From positions 1,178,001-1,242,000 of the forward strand of contig NZ_CP102246.1 in assembly GCF_024599795.1 (NCBI RefSeq): a stretch of 64,000 bases of DNA, in the 5' to 3' direction. Under the pieces are notes generated by a model. It did not search any database, was not told the origin of the DNA, and saw only the letters and a program-made list of their open reading frames with translations. This stretch comes from Enterobacter cloacae complex sp. R_G8 (GTDB taxonomy: Bacteria; Pseudomonadota; Gammaproteobacteria; Enterobacterales; Enterobacteriaceae). This document shows positions 22,031 to 31,610 of the stretch, piece by piece. The translations under genes were made by a program, and so were the position numbers. The stretch's first letter is position 1. The number at the start of each line of letters is the position of its first letter.

Positions 22031-22786
22031 TTAACGCTCTAACCTCAACTGCTGCAAATTCCCGTCCAGCTGTAAATCCGTCTGTAACGTCGCCACATCC
22101 CGGCAGATAAAGGCCATCTCTTTATGTGCCTCCAGCTTCTTGCGCCATTTTTCCGGGACCTCATCGAGCCGGGCGTAAATCCCTTCCAGATCCTGAAAAT
22201 CCGTCAGGAGTTGTGCGGCACTCTTGGGTCCAATACCGGCAACGCCCGGCACCTTAGAACTGCTGATCCCCGCCAGCCCCCAGTAGTCAGGAAGCTGTTC
22301 AGGCGAGACGCCAAATTCACTGGCAATAAACGGGGCGTCGAGCCAGCGTTTCTGGAAGTAATCACGAATGCGGATAGTGGGAGAGAGCAGCTGACAGTAG
22401 CCTTTATCCGTCGATACAATGGTTGCCTGATGCCCGGCGCTGGCCACTTTGACCGCAAGCGTCGCCGCCAGATCGTCGGCTTCATTGCCCTGGGCGCCCC
22501 AGCAGGGCACGCCGCGCTGTTCAAATGCCGTGCGAATCATCGGCATTTCTGAATGCAAATCGTCCGGCATCGGGGCGCGTCCGGCTTTATAGTCCGGCAA
22601 ACGCTGATGTCGCCAGCCGGAATTACGCGCCTCGTCATCAAACACGGCCACGACATGCGTCGGTTCGCTGTGGCGAATAAGTTGCTCCAGCGCGTGCAGA
22701 CAGGTGTCCTTACAGGGCGTACCTTGCACTGCATGGATCCGGCGAATCAGGTTGAGCGCGTCGACGATAAGCAAATGAACAGCCAC
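22031..22786 (-). CDS. xni: Flap endonuclease Xni (ExoIX)
   Basis: Xni is a 5'-flap endonuclease of the Pol I 5'-nuclease family. It has 251 residues, the E. coli length. Conserved acidic metal-site segments are visible: [12 protein letters not shown] near the N terminus, VFDDEARN, and [12 protein letters not shown] near residue 103. An H3TH/helix-hairpin region follows in [19 protein letters not shown]. Family knowledge: Xni lacks some acidic residues of canonical FENs and depends on potassium bound near the H3TH motif. The start is GTG, preceded by AAGGGAGAA. Confidence 0.95.
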   Translation of the reverse strand: MAVHLLIVDALNLIRRIHAVQGTPCKDTCLHALEQLIRHSEPTHVVAVFDDEARNSGWRHQRLPDYKAGRAPMPDDLHSEMPMIRTAFEQRGVPCWGAQGNEADDLAATLAVKVASAGHQATIVSTDKGYCQLLSPTIRIRDYFQKRWLDAPFIASEFGVSPEQLPDYWGLAGISSSKVPGVAGIGPKSAAQLLTDFQDLEGIYARLDEVPEKWRKKLEAHKEMAFICRDVATLQTDLQLDGNLQQLRLER

Positions 22787-22866
22787 AGATATTCTCCCTT
22801 AACTCTAATGGCTAAAGGGTATCACTGTCGGCAGGATGAAACGAATAGCGTGAGGAAAAACAGGAA

Positions 22867-22889
22867 GAAGCCTCGCAAAACGAGGCTTC
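22867..22889 (-). terminator. Terminator after sdaB
   Basis: A perfect 9-bp stem GAAGCCTCG/CGAGGCTTC with loop CAAAA lies 10 bp past the sdaB stop. On the minus strand it is followed by the T-rich stretch TTCCTGTTTTTCC. The tail is imperfect but the position is convincing. Confidence 0.75.
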
Positions 22890-22898
22890 CTGAGCGGC

Positions 22899-24266
22899 TT
22901 AATCGCAGGTGACGATCTTCATTGCCAGACCACCGCGAGAGGTTTCACGGTATTTGGCGTTCATATCTTTACCGGTTTCGTACATGGTTTCGATAACCTT
23001 ATCGAGGCAGACGCGTGGCTCGCTGGTGCGGCGCAGCGCCATACGTGCGGCGTTCACTGCCTTCACGGAGGCGATCGCGTTACGCTCGATACACGGCACC
23101 TGAACCTGTCCGGCAACCGGGTCACAGGTCAGCCCCAGGTTATGCTCCATGCCGATTTCGGCGGCAATGCATACCTGCGCCGGGCTTGCACCCAACAACT
23201 CTGCCAGACCCGCTGCGGCCATGGAACAGGCCACGCCGACTTCACCCTGACAGCCCACTTCCGCGCCGGAAATGGAGGCGTTCATCTTGTACAGTGACCC
23301 AATCGCACTGGCGACCAGCATATAGCGCGCCAGCGAGTTCGCGTTCACTTCACGGATAAACTTGTCGTAGTACGCCAGCACCGCCGGAACAATACCGCAG
23401 GCTCCGTTGGTTGGCGCGGTGACCACGCGGCCACCCGCGGCGTTCTCTTCATTTACCGCCAGGGCGAACATGTTGATCCAGTCCACCACCGCCATCGGGT
23501 CGGTTGTCGTTTTGTCGGTGCTCACCAGCATACGGCGCAAGGCGGCTGCACGGCGCGGTACGCGAAGCTTACCGGGCAGAACGCCTTCGGTGGTGATACC
23601 GCGTTCAATCCCGCCGCGCATCACCTCCCAGACGTTAGCAAAGTGCTGTTCCAGCTCCGCTTTACTGTGCAGGGCCAGTTCGTTTTTCATCATCAGGCCA
23701 GAGAGGGAGAGGCCCGTCTCCTGGCAGTGACGCTGTAAATCCGCCGCCGTTTTGTACGGATACGGCACCTCGACAGAAGCGGTATTGGTTTGACCAAAGT
23801 GGTCTTCGTCGACGATAAACCCGCCGCCGATAGAGTAATACGTCTGGCTGTAAACCGCGGTGTCACCTGCCAGGGCGGTAATACGCATACCGTTTTCGTG
23901 CAGTGACAGGTTGTCGGCATGGAAATTCATGCAGCGATCAACCGGGAATTCCACTTCGTGTTCACCCTTTGCCAGCAGCAGGCGACCGTGGGTATTAACG
24001 TCCTGGATGAAGCCAGGGATCGCATCAATATCTACGGTATCCGGCAGGTTACCCGCCAGGCCCATGATAATGGCGATATCGGTATGGTGGCCTTTACCGG
24101 TGAGGGAAAGGGAACCGTATACATCGACAACCACGCGGGTAACGTCGTGCAAAATACCGCGTGCAATCAAGTCATCCGTGAACTGTTTACCGGCTTTCAT
24201 TGGTCCGACAGTGTGAGAGCTGGAAGGACCAATACCGATTTTGAAAATATCGAATACGCTAATCAT
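22899..24266 (-). CDS. sdaB: L-serine dehydratase 2
   Basis: SdaB deaminates L-serine to pyruvate and ammonia using an oxygen-sensitive [4Fe-4S] cluster. The 455-residue length equals that of E. coli. The beta domain (residues 1 to about 150, beginning MISVFDIFKIGIGPSSSHTVGPMKAG) is fused to the catalytic alpha domain, which contains cluster cysteines in GACGI, SGAEVGCQGEVGVACSMAA and LTCDPVAGQVQVPC. The conserved C-terminal cysteine (TCD) that acts as a tail inhibitor in the family is present. sdaC lies 63 bp upstream on the same strand, so uptake and deamination form one operon. Confidence 0.97.
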   Translation of the reverse strand: MISVFDIFKIGIGPSSSHTVGPMKAGKQFTDDLIARGILHDVTRVVVDVYGSLSLTGKGHHTDIAIIMGLAGNLPDTVDIDAIPGFIQDVNTHGRLLLAKGEHEVEFPVDRCMNFHADNLSLHENGMRITALAGDTAVYSQTYYSIGGGFIVDEDHFGQTNTASVEVPYPYKTAADLQRHCQETGLSLSGLMMKNELALHSKAELEQHFANVWEVMRGGIERGITTEGVLPGKLRVPRRAAALRRMLVSTDKTTTDPMAVVDWINMFALAVNEENAAGGRVVTAPTNGACGIVPAVLAYYDKFIREVNANSLARYMLVASAIGSLYKMNASISGAEVGCQGEVGVACSMAAAGLAELLGASPAQVCIAAEIGMEHNLGLTCDPVAGQVQVPCIERNAIASVKAVNAARMALRRTSEPRVCLDKVIETMYETGKDMNAKYRETSRGGLAMKIVTCD

Positions 24267-24329
24267 GATGCGTCCATTGCTTTCAGTCAGAGAGGAGAAG
24301 TGCGCCGCCCGAAGACGGCGCTGGAGGTA

Positions 24330-25619
24330 TTAGCTGAACAGTGAGTAGAAAATGGCAGAGATGGCAATCAGACCCATAACCACAACGAACACGTTGCTGA
24401 TATGGCCGCTGTATTTACGCATCGCAGGGACTTTCTGAATCGCGTACATCGGCATCAGGAACAGAATCATCGCGATAACCGGGCCGCCCAGGGTTTCAAT
24501 CATGCCCAGGATGCTTGGGTTGAGCGTTGCAACGGCCCAGGTGGTCAGCAGCATAAACAGCGCAGTGATTTTGTTCAGTTTGCTGATTTCAATGCTCTTG
24601 CCTTTACCACGCAGAGATTTAATCACCATACCGTTGAAGCCTTCACGTGCGCCCAGATAGTGGCCCAGGAAGGATTTGGTGATAGCGATAATCGCGATGA
24701 TTGGCGCCATCCAGGCAATCAGCGGAGCGTTAAAGTGGTTTGCCAGGTAAGACAGAATAGAGATGTTCTGCTCTTTCGCTGCCGCCAGGTCCGCCGGGGA
24801 GAGGCTCAGTACGCAGCTGAAGACGAAGAACATCACGGTCAGCACCATCATGATGTGTGCACGTGCCAGGATGCTGGAGCACTTCTTCTCTGCGCCTGCA
24901 CCGTACTCTTCACGTTTCGCCACGGCGAAGGAAGAGATGATCGGGGAGTGGTTAAAGGAGAAGACCATCACCGGAATCGCCAGCCACAGGGTCATCATCA
25001 GACCATTACCGGTCGCAGATGCGCTGCTCAGGGACAGGGTTTCCAGCGCTGCACCGTTCCACTGTGGGATCAGGTAGCAGGCCAGCACCATCAGGGCGGC
25101 AACAAACGGGAACACCAGAACGCTCATCGCTTTCACGATCATCTGCTCGCCGAAGCGCACGATGGTCATCATACCGACGATCAGGATCAGAGACAGAATG
25201 GCACGCGGTGGCGGCGTCATCTGCAGCTGGTGCGTCATGAAGCTTTCAACGGTGTTGGTGATCGCCACGCTGTAAACCAGCAGAATCGGGTAAATCGCGA
25301 AGAAGTAGAGCAGGGTAATCAGTTTACCTGCGCCGATACCAAAGTGTTCTTCAACCACTTCAGTAATGTCTTCACCCGGGTTTTTACCAGACAACACAAA
25401 GCGGGTCAGACCGCGGTGTGCGAAGAAGGTCATCGGGAACGCGATGATGGCCATGATGATCAGCGGGATCAGACCGCCGACACCTGCGTTGATAGGAAGG
25501 AACAGTACACCAGCGCCGATTGCTGTGCCGTAAAGGCCAAGCATCCACATGGTATCCGTTTTGCGCCAACCACTTCGGGATTCAATCGAAGCAACGGTGC
25601 TGGTTTGAGTGGTTTCCAT
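24330..25619 (-). CDS. sdaC: Serine/proton symporter SdaC
   Basis: SdaC is an inner-membrane L-serine:H+ symporter of the HAAAP family. With the ATG at 25619 it is 429 residues, as in E. coli, with about eleven hydrophobic segments from residue 23 onward ([18 protein letters not shown] at the first). The chosen start has a GGAG site 7 bp upstream (AGGAGATACAG), while an in-frame start 14 codons earlier has none. It is the first gene of sdaCB. About 450 bp of non-coding DNA upstream contain a perfect inverted repeat and a CRP-like site. Confidence 0.97.
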   Translation of the reverse strand: METTQTSTVASIESRSGWRKTDTMWMLGLYGTAIGAGVLFLPINAGVGGLIPLIIMAIIAFPMTFFAHRGLTRFVLSGKNPGEDITEVVEEHFGIGAGKLITLLYFFAIYPILLVYSVAITNTVESFMTHQLQMTPPPRAILSLILIVGMMTIVRFGEQMIVKAMSVLVFPFVAALMVLACYLIPQWNGAALETLSLSSASATGNGLMMTLWLAIPVMVFSFNHSPIISSFAVAKREEYGAGAEKKCSSILARAHIMMVLTVMFFVFSCVLSLSPADLAAAKEQNISILSYLANHFNAPLIAWMAPIIAIIAITKSFLGHYLGAREGFNGMVIKSLRGKGKSIEISKLNKITALFMLLTTWAVATLNPSILGMIETLGGPVIAMILFLMPMYAIQKVPAMRKYSGHISNVFVVVMGLIAISAIFYSLFS

Positions 25620-26072
25620 CTGTATCTCCTGGAGGAAGCAAATTGTCAGGTTTGTAGTCAAATCCGATGAAAAAATGCCTGACGGTAATATGAAATTCGT
25701 TCAGTGACGGTTTTTTAATAATTTTCACCCGTAACTATTGGCGGGCGGAAAGATACATTCTACTTATGAATGTATCAGTGATCGCGATCCCAAATGCAAT
25801 AATCCACTCATGATGTGGGTATATTTAGACCATTTCTCTGTTAAAAAAACATCAAAGAGAATTTACGGGCGCGAAGGCTACCATTAACAACATGTGGCCT
25901 GAAAGAGTGGCCCCTAAGATAGGTGTCTTACGCTGTAAAGACGGTGGGTTTTAGGATTTTCTGATAAGTAATTTGCTTTAAAGCTGATAATTTATGGTTT
26001 CAAAATCCAGGTAATCGTTTGCGTTCGCTGCCTGTTTGTAAATCGTATAAGCGATGGCTATGAATTGATGCG
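25620..26072. other. Long sdaC upstream region without genes
   Basis: About 450 bp between sdaC and the ppnN terminator contain no credible reading frame. The part near sdaC is A/T-rich and includes the inverted repeat and CRP-like site listed separately. A long leader or several promoters for sdaCB would fit. I could not delimit the transcription start. Confidence 0.6.
25752..25792 (-). promoter_or_regulatory. Perfect inverted repeat and adjoining CRP-like site upstream of sdaC
   Basis: GATACATTC and GAATGTATC form a perfect 9-bp inverted repeat (25752-25760 and 25768-25776) around a 7-bp spacer. Directly abutting at 25777-25792 is AGTGATCGCGATCCCA, which matches the CRP site form TGTGA-N6-TCACA at 8 of 10 informative bases. 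Established knowledge: E. coli sdaC responds to CRP and Lrp. The assignment here is inference from sequence form and position. Confidence 0.5.
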
Positions 26073-26107
26073 AAAAAAAGCCGGGTAGCGACAGAACGCG
26101 ACCCGGC
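26073..26107 (-). terminator. Terminator after ppnN
   Basis: A GCCGGGT/ACCCGGC stem extended by GCG/CGC is followed on the minus strand by seven T residues (26073-26079). It ends the ppnN transcript 22 bp beyond the stop and resembles a REP hairpin recruited as a terminator. Confidence 0.85.
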
Positions 26108-26129
26108 CCTCAGATGAACGATTGAAACG

Positions 26130-27494
26130 TTACGTACAGATTTCGTAGCAAGGAATGTAAGCTGAGCCCGGCAGCTTCATGCGGTGTTGGGCGACAAAGC
26201 CCTGCAGCATGTCATCCATGCGGCGCATCATCTCCGGGTCACCGTGGATCTTATACGGGCCATACTGCTCAATGGCGCGGATCCCCACCTCTTTCACGTT
26301 ACCCGCCACAATGCCGGAGAAGGCGCGTCGCAGGTCGGCGGCCAGCACTTCCACCGGCTGGTCCGGATAGAGTTTCAGGTTCGCCATATTCTCATGCGAA
26401 GGCTCGAATGGGATCTGCAGATCCGGCGCGATACGGATTGACCAGTTAAAGCTGTAAGCATCTCCGGTATCACGACGGTTCTCTTTCACCAGCGGCATCG
26501 CCTTTTTCATCTGACGCGCCACTTCTGCGGCATCGTCAATGATAATGCGATAGTGACGACGTGCGGCTTCACCCAGCGTATGAACGATAAACTCGTCCAG
26601 CACACGGAAGTAGTCGGCACTCTCTTTCGGCCCGGTCAGGATTAACGGCAGAACCTGATCTTTGTTGGCCGGGTTCATCAGGATCCCCAGCAGGTAGAGC
26701 AGCTCTTCCGCCGTTCCTACCCCGCCCGGGAAGATGATAATGCCGTGGGCGATACGGACAAACGCTTCAAGACGTTTTTCGATATCCGGCATGATAATGA
26801 GTTCGTTAACCAGCGGGTTAGGTGGCTCAGCGGCGATGATTGACGGCTCGGTCATGCCGATAAAGCGTCCCTCTTTGTATCGCTGCTGGGCATGACCCAC
26901 GGCGGCACCTTTCATTGGCGCTTCCATCGCGCCTGGACCACAGCCGGTGCAGATATTCAGCTCGCGCAGACCAAGCTGGGTTCCCACCCGACGGGCGTAG
27001 AGATATTCGGTTTCGTTAATCGAGTGACCGCCCCAGCAGACGACCATATTAGGTGCTTCGCCAACGTGGAGGGCACGGGCGTTACGCAGAATAGAAAACA
27101 CCAGGTTGGTGATATGAACCGAGCTTTCCAGGTCAAGATGCTGGAAGCGGCCCGCGTTGTGGATCTGCCCGTTAACAAACAGGATGTCACGCAGCACGGC
27201 AAACAGGTTGGCCTGCAGGGAACGAATAATCCGCCCGTCGACGAAGGCCTCTTCCGGCGGGTTAATGACTTCAAGTTTCACACCGCGCTCGCGGCGCAGC
27301 ACGTTGATATCAAAGCTTTCGAAGCGGGATAACAGTTCTTTACTGTTGTCTGTCAGGCTTCCGGAGTTCAGTACGGCAAGTGAACAGTTACGAAACAGTT
27401 GATAAAGATCGCTGCTGGCCGTGCGTTTAAGCATGTCCACTTCCAGCTGCGACAACATATCCATTGAGCCAAGCGGGCTAATATGTGTAATCAA
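26130..27494 (-). CDS. ppnN: Pyrimidine/purine nucleotide 5'-monophosphate nucleosidase PpnN
   Basis: PpnN (YgdH) hydrolyses the N-glycosidic bond of nucleoside monophosphates and is stimulated by (p)ppGpp. The protein is 454 residues, the E. coli length. The LOG-like Rossmann domain carries the signatures [14 protein letters not shown] near residue 185 and [15 protein letters not shown] near residue 257. The start codon is TTG: it lies 5 bp after a perfect AAGGAG site and gives [10 protein letters not shown], the family N terminus. RelA, which makes the effector, is encoded in the same window. A T-tailed hairpin ends the gene. Confidence 0.96.
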   Translation of the reverse strand: MITHISPLGSMDMLSQLEVDMLKRTASSDLYQLFRNCSLAVLNSGSLTDNSKELLSRFESFDINVLRRERGVKLEVINPPEEAFVDGRIIRSLQANLFAVLRDILFVNGQIHNAGRFQHLDLESSVHITNLVFSILRNARALHVGEAPNMVVCWGGHSINETEYLYARRVGTQLGLRELNICTGCGPGAMEAPMKGAAVGHAQQRYKEGRFIGMTEPSIIAAEPPNPLVNELIIMPDIEKRLEAFVRIAHGIIIFPGGVGTAEELLYLLGILMNPANKDQVLPLILTGPKESADYFRVLDEFIVHTLGEAARRHYRIIIDDAAEVARQMKKAMPLVKENRRDTGDAYSFNWSIRIAPDLQIPFEPSHENMANLKLYPDQPVEVLAADLRRAFSGIVAGNVKEVGIRAIEQYGPYKIHGDPEMMRRMDDMLQGFVAQHRMKLPGSAYIPCYEICT

Positions 27495-27610
27495 GTGAGC
27501 TCCTTATGGGACGATTATCGTCATTCCCTGTTGATTACAATAGCCCTGGCGTGTGGCGTTTCACAACCTAAAGCGCCTCATTACTCGCCCATATTGTGAA
27601 AATATTTATA

Positions 27611-28453
27611 TTACTGACGCACCAGTCGACCGGTTGCAGGCACAAAATCGGTATTGGTGCGCCACGGGTTAATATCCAGCCCACCACGACGGGTATAGCG
27701 CGCGTACACGCTCAATGTCTCTGGCTGACAGAAGCGCTGGATATCGTTAAAAATGCGCTCCACGCACTGCTCGTGAAATTCATTGTGGTGACGGAACGAC
27801 ACCAGATAGCGCAGCAGTTTTTCCCGGTCAATTTTCGGGCCGCGATACTGGATCTGCACGGATCCCCAGTCCGGCTGGTGGGTAATCAGGCAGTTGGACT
27901 TCAGCAGATGGCTGACCAGCGTCTCCTCCACGATCTTCCCGCTCGCCGCAGTTTCGAGGTACTCGGTGCTGAATTCGTAGTTATCCACCTCGATATCCTG
28001 ATCGTCGATGCAGGTGCCGTTAAAGTGGGCGATGGGCTGTCCCTCCAGCTCATTCAGGCGATACAGCGCAACGCTCACGTCGCCCTGGGCGCAGGCGCGT
28101 AAATCACGCTCCAGCGTGCGCTGGACCTCTTCCAGGCTGGTGAATTTGGTCTGATTAAAACTGTTGAGGTACAGCTTAAAGCTTTTGGATTCCACCAGGT
28201 TCTGGCTGGCGTGGTCCAGCTCAACCTGGCCCACCGCCACCTGCGGCAGACCGCGAGCATTAAGCCAGGAGAGTTCATACAGCGTCCAGATATCACCGCC
28301 GACAAACGGCAGCGCGTCTGCACGTAATCCTAAAGGATCGCGGTTGAGGCTGCGTGGAACACCCTGCAGCAGGCTGGCATCGTAGGTGTCGCGGTAATCG
28401 GTCGATTTGCCCAGCGTTAAGCTGGTTAACGCCTGATGATTTTCGTAAGACAT
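27611..28453 (-). CDS. queF: NADPH-dependent 7-cyano-7-deazaguanine reductase QueF
   Basis: QueF reduces preQ0 nitrile to preQ1 amine in queuosine synthesis, forming a thioimide with an active-site cysteine. The product is 280 residues (282 in E. coli) and is the two-domain YqcD-type enzyme. The nucleophile lies in [16 protein letters not shown], and the substrate-binding [15 protein letters not shown] and FHEQCVERI motifs are visible. It is divergent from syd, with 69 bp between start codons. queE and queD lie 24-25 kb away in the same window. Confidence 0.97.
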   Translation of the reverse strand: MSYENHQALTSLTLGKSTDYRDTYDASLLQGVPRSLNRDPLGLRADALPFVGGDIWTLYELSWLNARGLPQVAVGQVELDHASQNLVESKSFKLYLNSFNQTKFTSLEEVQRTLERDLRACAQGDVSVALYRLNELEGQPIAHFNGTCIDDQDIEVDNYEFSTEYLETAASGKIVEETLVSHLLKSNCLITHQPDWGSVQIQYRGPKIDREKLLRYLVSFRHHNEFHEQCVERIFNDIQRFCQPETLSVYARYTRRGGLDINPWRTNTDFVPATGRLVRQ

Positions 28454-28522
28454 GTTTCATAGTCACTTTACAGGTACACTTATGGGCTGAGTTTATCCTG
28501 TCTTACCAGAAGAGAGAAATCG

Positions 28523-29068
28523 GTGGATATCGAAACTGCAAATGCCCTTAAGACCTTCACGACCCGCTACTGCGACGCCTGGCATGATGCGCGCGAAACG
28601 TGGCCGCAAAGTGCTGATTTATATGGTGTGCCGTCGCCCTGCATTATCTCTTCGGTGGATGACTACGTTATCTGGCAACCGCAGCCCTGGAGTGGCGAGC
28701 AAAATGTAAATGCGGTTGAACGCGCAATGGACCTTGTGGTACAACCAGCGATTCACGCGTTTTACACCACGCAGTTTGCAGGGGATATGCCTGCCCGCTT
28801 TGGTGATGTGGCGCTGACGCTGTTGCAGACCTGGAGCGAAGACGATCTGCAGCGTGTTCAGGAAAACCTGATTGGTCATCTGGTCACGCAAAAACGCCTT
28901 AAGCTTTCTCCGACACTCTTTATTGGCACTCTGGACAGTGAACTGGATGTTATCTCCGTCTGCAACTTGTCCGGTGAGGTGATCAAAGAGACTATCGGCA
29001 CCCGCAATCGCGAGACGCTCGCCCCCTCTCTTGCGGATTTCCTTACCCGACTTGAGCCGCTTCTGTAA
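28523..29068 (+). CDS. syd: SecY-interacting protein Syd
   Basis: Syd is a peripheral membrane protein that binds SecY and antagonises abnormal SecY-SecE assembly. The protein is 181 residues, the E. coli length, with the concave-surface segment [21 protein letters not shown] and conserved QNVNAVERA and [25 protein letters not shown]. The start codon is GTG at 28523, with an AGAGAG sequence about 7 bp upstream. No in-frame ATG gives the family N terminus. Downstream lies the csrB regulatory region. Confidence 0.95.
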   Translation: MDIETANALKTFTTRYCDAWHDARETWPQSADLYGVPSPCIISSVDDYVIWQPQPWSGEQNVNAVERAMDLVVQPAIHAFYTTQFAGDMPARFGDVALTLLQTWSEDDLQRVQENLIGHLVTQKRLKLSPTLFIGTLDSELDVISVCNLSGEVIKETIGTRNRETLAPSLADFLTRLEPLL

Positions 29069-29087
29069 TCCATCATGCTACAGCGCG

Positions 29088-29105
29088 TGTGAGAGATCTC
29101 TTACA
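29088..29105 (+). promoter_or_regulatory. UvrY binding palindrome upstream of csrB
   Basis: TGTGAGAGATCTCTTACA is the 18-bp imperfect palindrome known to bind phosphorylated UvrY upstream of E. coli csrB. It is centred about 182 bp before the inferred csrB start. A second half-site, TGTGAGAGAT, follows at 29111-29120. The cognate sensor BarA is encoded at 36962-39721. Confidence 0.85.
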
Positions 29106-29243
29106 CGGTTTGTGAGAGATCGCCGCAACATTCAGTATTACCTTACGGAATTAAGAATAATATTATTATAACTATCAAGGTATTAGTCTGTTTCTGACTC
29201 ATCATCCCTGCGATCCTTAAGCTTACGACCCTCACAGGGTGGG

Positions 29244-29272
29244 TTGTAAGACGAAGCGGAATAGCGGATTCT
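29244..29272 (+). promoter_or_regulatory. Putative csrB promoter
   Basis: TTGTAA (29244-29249) and GATTCT (29267-29272) are 17 bp apart and place the start at the GTCGACAGG that begins csrB. The -10 match is poor, as expected for an activator-dependent promoter. A CTTACGACCCT/AGGGT...GTAAG inverted arrangement spans the region just upstream and the -35 box. Confidence 0.55.
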
Positions 29273-29278
29273 ATCTCT

Positions 29279-29641
29279 GTCGACAGGATGCCGACACGAG
29301 AAACGAACATCAGGATGATGGCGTTACTCAAACTGGACACGTCAGGATGGCGCTGCAGGAAGGCTTCAGGATGAAGCAAAAGGATAACGCAGGATGCGTA
29401 AGGGACACCTCCAGGAAGGAGAACGAGAGCCGGTCAGGAAGAACGGTGGGTCAGGATGGCCAGGACGTTTCAGGATGAAACAGACATATCAGGACGATGT
29501 GCGCGGGATGCAAAAGGTTTACGGATGACCAGGCCTTCGGGCTTCAGGAAAAGTTGTCACGGATGAGCAGGGAGCATGAATTGTAGCTGGAATGCTGCGA
29601 AACGAACCGGGAGCACTGTTTTTACAGTGCTCCCTTTTTTT
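29279..29641 (+). ncRNA. csrB: CsrB regulatory RNA (CsrA-sequestering)
   Basis: CsrB binds many copies of CsrA and relieves its control of carbon flux, motility and biofilm genes. The roughly 363-nt sequence opens with GTCGACAGGATG and contains about 23 GGA triplets, mostly as CAGGATG or TCAGGA, the CsrA recognition motif presented in hairpin loops. The 3' third (AAGTTGTC, GGATGAGCAGGGAGCA, AGCTGGAATGCTGCGAAACG) is nearly identical to E. coli csrB. It ends in a perfect GGGAGCACTGT/ACAGTGCTCCC stem with seven T residues. The position between syd and yqcC is also as in E. coli. Confidence 0.96.
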
Positions 29642-29699
29642 ATTTCTGCTGCCTGCAATGCTATGCTGCGCGCCGTTCATTTTTTCAGTTGAGGTTACT

Positions 29700-30029
29700 A
29701 TGACGCAACACGATAGCGTTCGTGCCCGGTTGCACGCCATCGAAGCTCTTTTGCGCCAACATCAGCTGTGGCAGGAGACCGCGCCGCAGCCAGAAGCGTT
29801 CGCAAGCACCCAGCCGTTCTGCCTGGATACGCTGGCGCCGTTTGAGTGGCTTCAGTGGGTGTTAATTCCCCGTATGCATGCGCTGCTGGAAGGGGGACAC
29901 CCGCTGCCGCAGGCGTTTGCTGTCTCGCCTTACTATGAAATGGCGCTGGAGGCCACCCACCCGGCGCGTGCTGTCATGCTGGCTGAGCTGGAAAAGCTGG
30001 ATGCGCTGTTTGCCGGTGATGACGCATGA
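29700..30029 (+). CDS. yqcC: YqcC family protein
   Basis: The 109-residue protein of the DUF446/YqcC family has no known biochemical function. The sequence is mostly helical, with the conserved core STQPFCLDTLAPFEWLQWVLIPRMHALLEGG followed by YYEMALE. The ATG at 29700 follows a GAGG site and starts 58 bp after the csrB terminator. Its end overlaps the truC start by 4 bp (ATGA), so it is translationally coupled to a pseudouridine synthase. A tRNA-related role is possible, but this rests only on context. Confidence 0.92.
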   Translation: MTQHDSVRARLHAIEALLRQHQLWQETAPQPEAFASTQPFCLDTLAPFEWLQWVLIPRMHALLEGGHPLPQAFAVSPYYEMALEATHPARAVMLAELEKLDALFAGDDA

Positions 30030-30811
30030 CGCTTGAGATCCTCTATCAGGATGAGTGGCTGGTGGCAGTGAACAAACCGTCGGGATGGCTGGTGCATCGC
30101 AGCTGGCTGGATCGTGACGAGAAGGTGGTTGTGATGCAGACCGTGCGCGACCAGATTGGTCAGCATGTGTTTACCGCCCATCGCCTGGACCGACCCACTT
30201 CCGGTGTACTGCTGATGGGATTGTCCAGCGAAGCCGGTCGCCTGCTGGCGCAGCAGTTTGAGCAGCATCAGATCCAGAAACGCTACCATGCGATTGTGCG
30301 TGGCTGGCTGACAGAAGCCGCGACGCTTGACTATCCTCTGGTGGAAGAGCTGGACAAAATCGCCGATAAATTTGCCCGCGATGATAAAGGTCCGCAACCT
30401 GCGGTAACCGGGTATCGCGGTATGGCGACCACCGAAATGCCGGTGGCAACCAGCAAATTTCCCACCACCCGCTACAGCCTGGTTGAGCTATTGCCCAAAA
30501 CAGGGCGTAAACACCAGCTCCGCCGACACCTGAAGCATTTGCGTCATCCGATTATCGGCGACAGCAAGCATGGCGATCTGCGGCAGAACCGCAGCGCGGC
30601 CGAACATTTTGGTTGCGATCGTCTGATGCTGCACGCAAGCGAACTGAGCCTGACGCACCCGTTTACCGGTGAACCGCTGACGATCCATGCGGGTCTGGAT
30701 GATGTCTGGATGCAGGCGCTGTCACAGTTTGGCTGGCGGGGGCAACTCCCCAAAAATGAAAGGGTTGAGTTTGTCTCAGGCAACGTTCAGGATGAACAGC
30801 AAGCGCAATAA
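30026..30811 (+). CDS. truC: tRNA pseudouridine-65 synthase TruC
   Basis: TruC isomerises U65 to pseudouridine in tRNA-Ile1 and tRNA-Asp. The protein has 261 residues (260 in E. coli). The RluA-family signature HRLDRPTSGVLLMG, with the catalytic aspartate, is at about residues 51-64. The GRKHQLRRHLKHLRHPIIGDSKHG and LMLHASEL motifs complete the fold. It overlaps yqcC by 4 bp and precedes yqcA by 15 bp, making a three-gene operon. Confidence 0.96.
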   Translation: MTLEILYQDEWLVAVNKPSGWLVHRSWLDRDEKVVVMQTVRDQIGQHVFTAHRLDRPTSGVLLMGLSSEAGRLLAQQFEQHQIQKRYHAIVRGWLTEAATLDYPLVEELDKIADKFARDDKGPQPAVTGYRGMATTEMPVATSKFPTTRYSLVELLPKTGRKHQLRRHLKHLRHPIIGDSKHGDLRQNRSAAEHFGCDRLMLHASELSLTHPFTGEPLTIHAGLDDVWMQALSQFGWRGQLPKNERVEFVSGNVQDEQQAQ

Positions 30812-30826
30812 TTAAGGGAACACATC

Positions 30827-31276
30827 ATGGCTGAAGTAGGCATTTTTGTCGGCACAATGTACGGCAACTCGCTGCTGGTAGCGGAAGAGGCTGAAGCGAT
30901 ACTCGCAAGCCACGGGCATAAAGCCACGGTTTATGAAGACCCGGAGCTGGCAGACTGGGAAAAGTATCAAGATAAATACATTCTGGTGGTGACCTCCACG
31001 ACCGGGCAGGGCGATCTGCCGGACAGCATCGTGCCGCTGTTCCAGGGCATTAAAGACCGGCTTGGCTATCAGCCGAACGTGCACTACGGCATCATCGCCC
31101 TGGGCGACAGTTCTTACGCCAATTTCTGCGGCGGCGGTAAGCAGTTCGACGCGCTCCTTCAGGAACAGAGCGCCCAGCGCGTGGGCGAGATGCTGCTGAT
31201 TGACGCCGGTGAACACCCCGAACCCGAAAGCGAGTCAAACCCGTGGGTTGAGAACTGGGCCACACTTCTCAAATAA
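30827..31276 (+). CDS. yqcA: Flavodoxin YqcA
   Basis: This 149-residue short-chain flavodoxin carries FMN and serves as a low-potential electron carrier; its partner is not firmly established. The phosphate-binding loop [13 protein letters not shown] lies at residues 9-21, with the flavin-contacting [12 protein letters not shown] and [18 protein letters not shown] loops later. The last gene of yqcC-truC-yqcA, it is followed by a BIME. The same domain type forms the N terminus of CysJ at 53710. Confidence 0.95.
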   Translation: MAEVGIFVGTMYGNSLLVAEEAEAILASHGHKATVYEDPELADWEKYQDKYILVVTSTTGQGDLPDSIVPLFQGIKDRLGYQPNVHYGIIALGDSSYANFCGGGKQFDALLQEQSAQRVGEMLLIDAGEHPEPESESNPWVENWATLLK

Positions 31277-31282
31277 CATCCT

Positions 31283-31352
31283 GCCCGGCGGCGCTTCGCT
31301 TGCGCGGGCCTACGGGTTTTCCTGGCCGGGTCAGGCGGTGCCGCCACCCGGC
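31283..31352. repeat. BIME: two inverted REP units
   Basis: Two palindromes, GCCCG/CGGGC at 31283-31309 and GCCGGGT/ACCCGGC at 31325-31352, lie in opposite orientation about 16 bp apart. They form a bacterial interspersed mosaic element just after yqcA. Confidence 0.8.
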
Positions 31353-31610
31353 GATAACGTCCGCCCTGAACGCCAATTCCGTGAACCATCTTCCACTCTC
31401 TTAGGCTTTTGCCACAAACAACCGTTCTCATGCCCCTCAATGTTGTGTTTTTGCACGGTGAGAGAACGTGTCACTCCTTCATATACTTTCCCGGTCACAA
31501 TAAAACGGCTTCAGGCCGTACCAAAACGACAAACACCAATCTCATTCTGATTACCCTACCGGTGCTGTACAGAGTGAACCAGGCGAAAGCTATGTTTCAG
31601 GAGTGCAACA
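31353..31610 (+). promoter_or_regulatory. gudP upstream region
   Basis: About 258 bp separate the BIME from gudP. TATACT at 31482-31487 is the best -10 candidate, without a well-spaced -35 box. The gud genes of E. coli are activated by CdaR, but I could not identify a CdaR site. No reading frame here is credible. Confidence 0.4.

Noticed and set aside
24402..25670. 422-codon open frame antisense to sdaC
   Set aside because: Composition rich in H, Q and R is typical of the reverse complement of a membrane protein gene. No family resemblance.
29239..29478. Small open frame over csrB
   Set aside because: The region is the CsrB RNA with repeated GGA motifs and a terminator; the frame is accidental.
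31459..31475. GTGA...TCAC element upstream of gudP as a CRP site
   Set aside because: The half-sites are 9 bp apart instead of 6, so it does not fit the CRP spacing.
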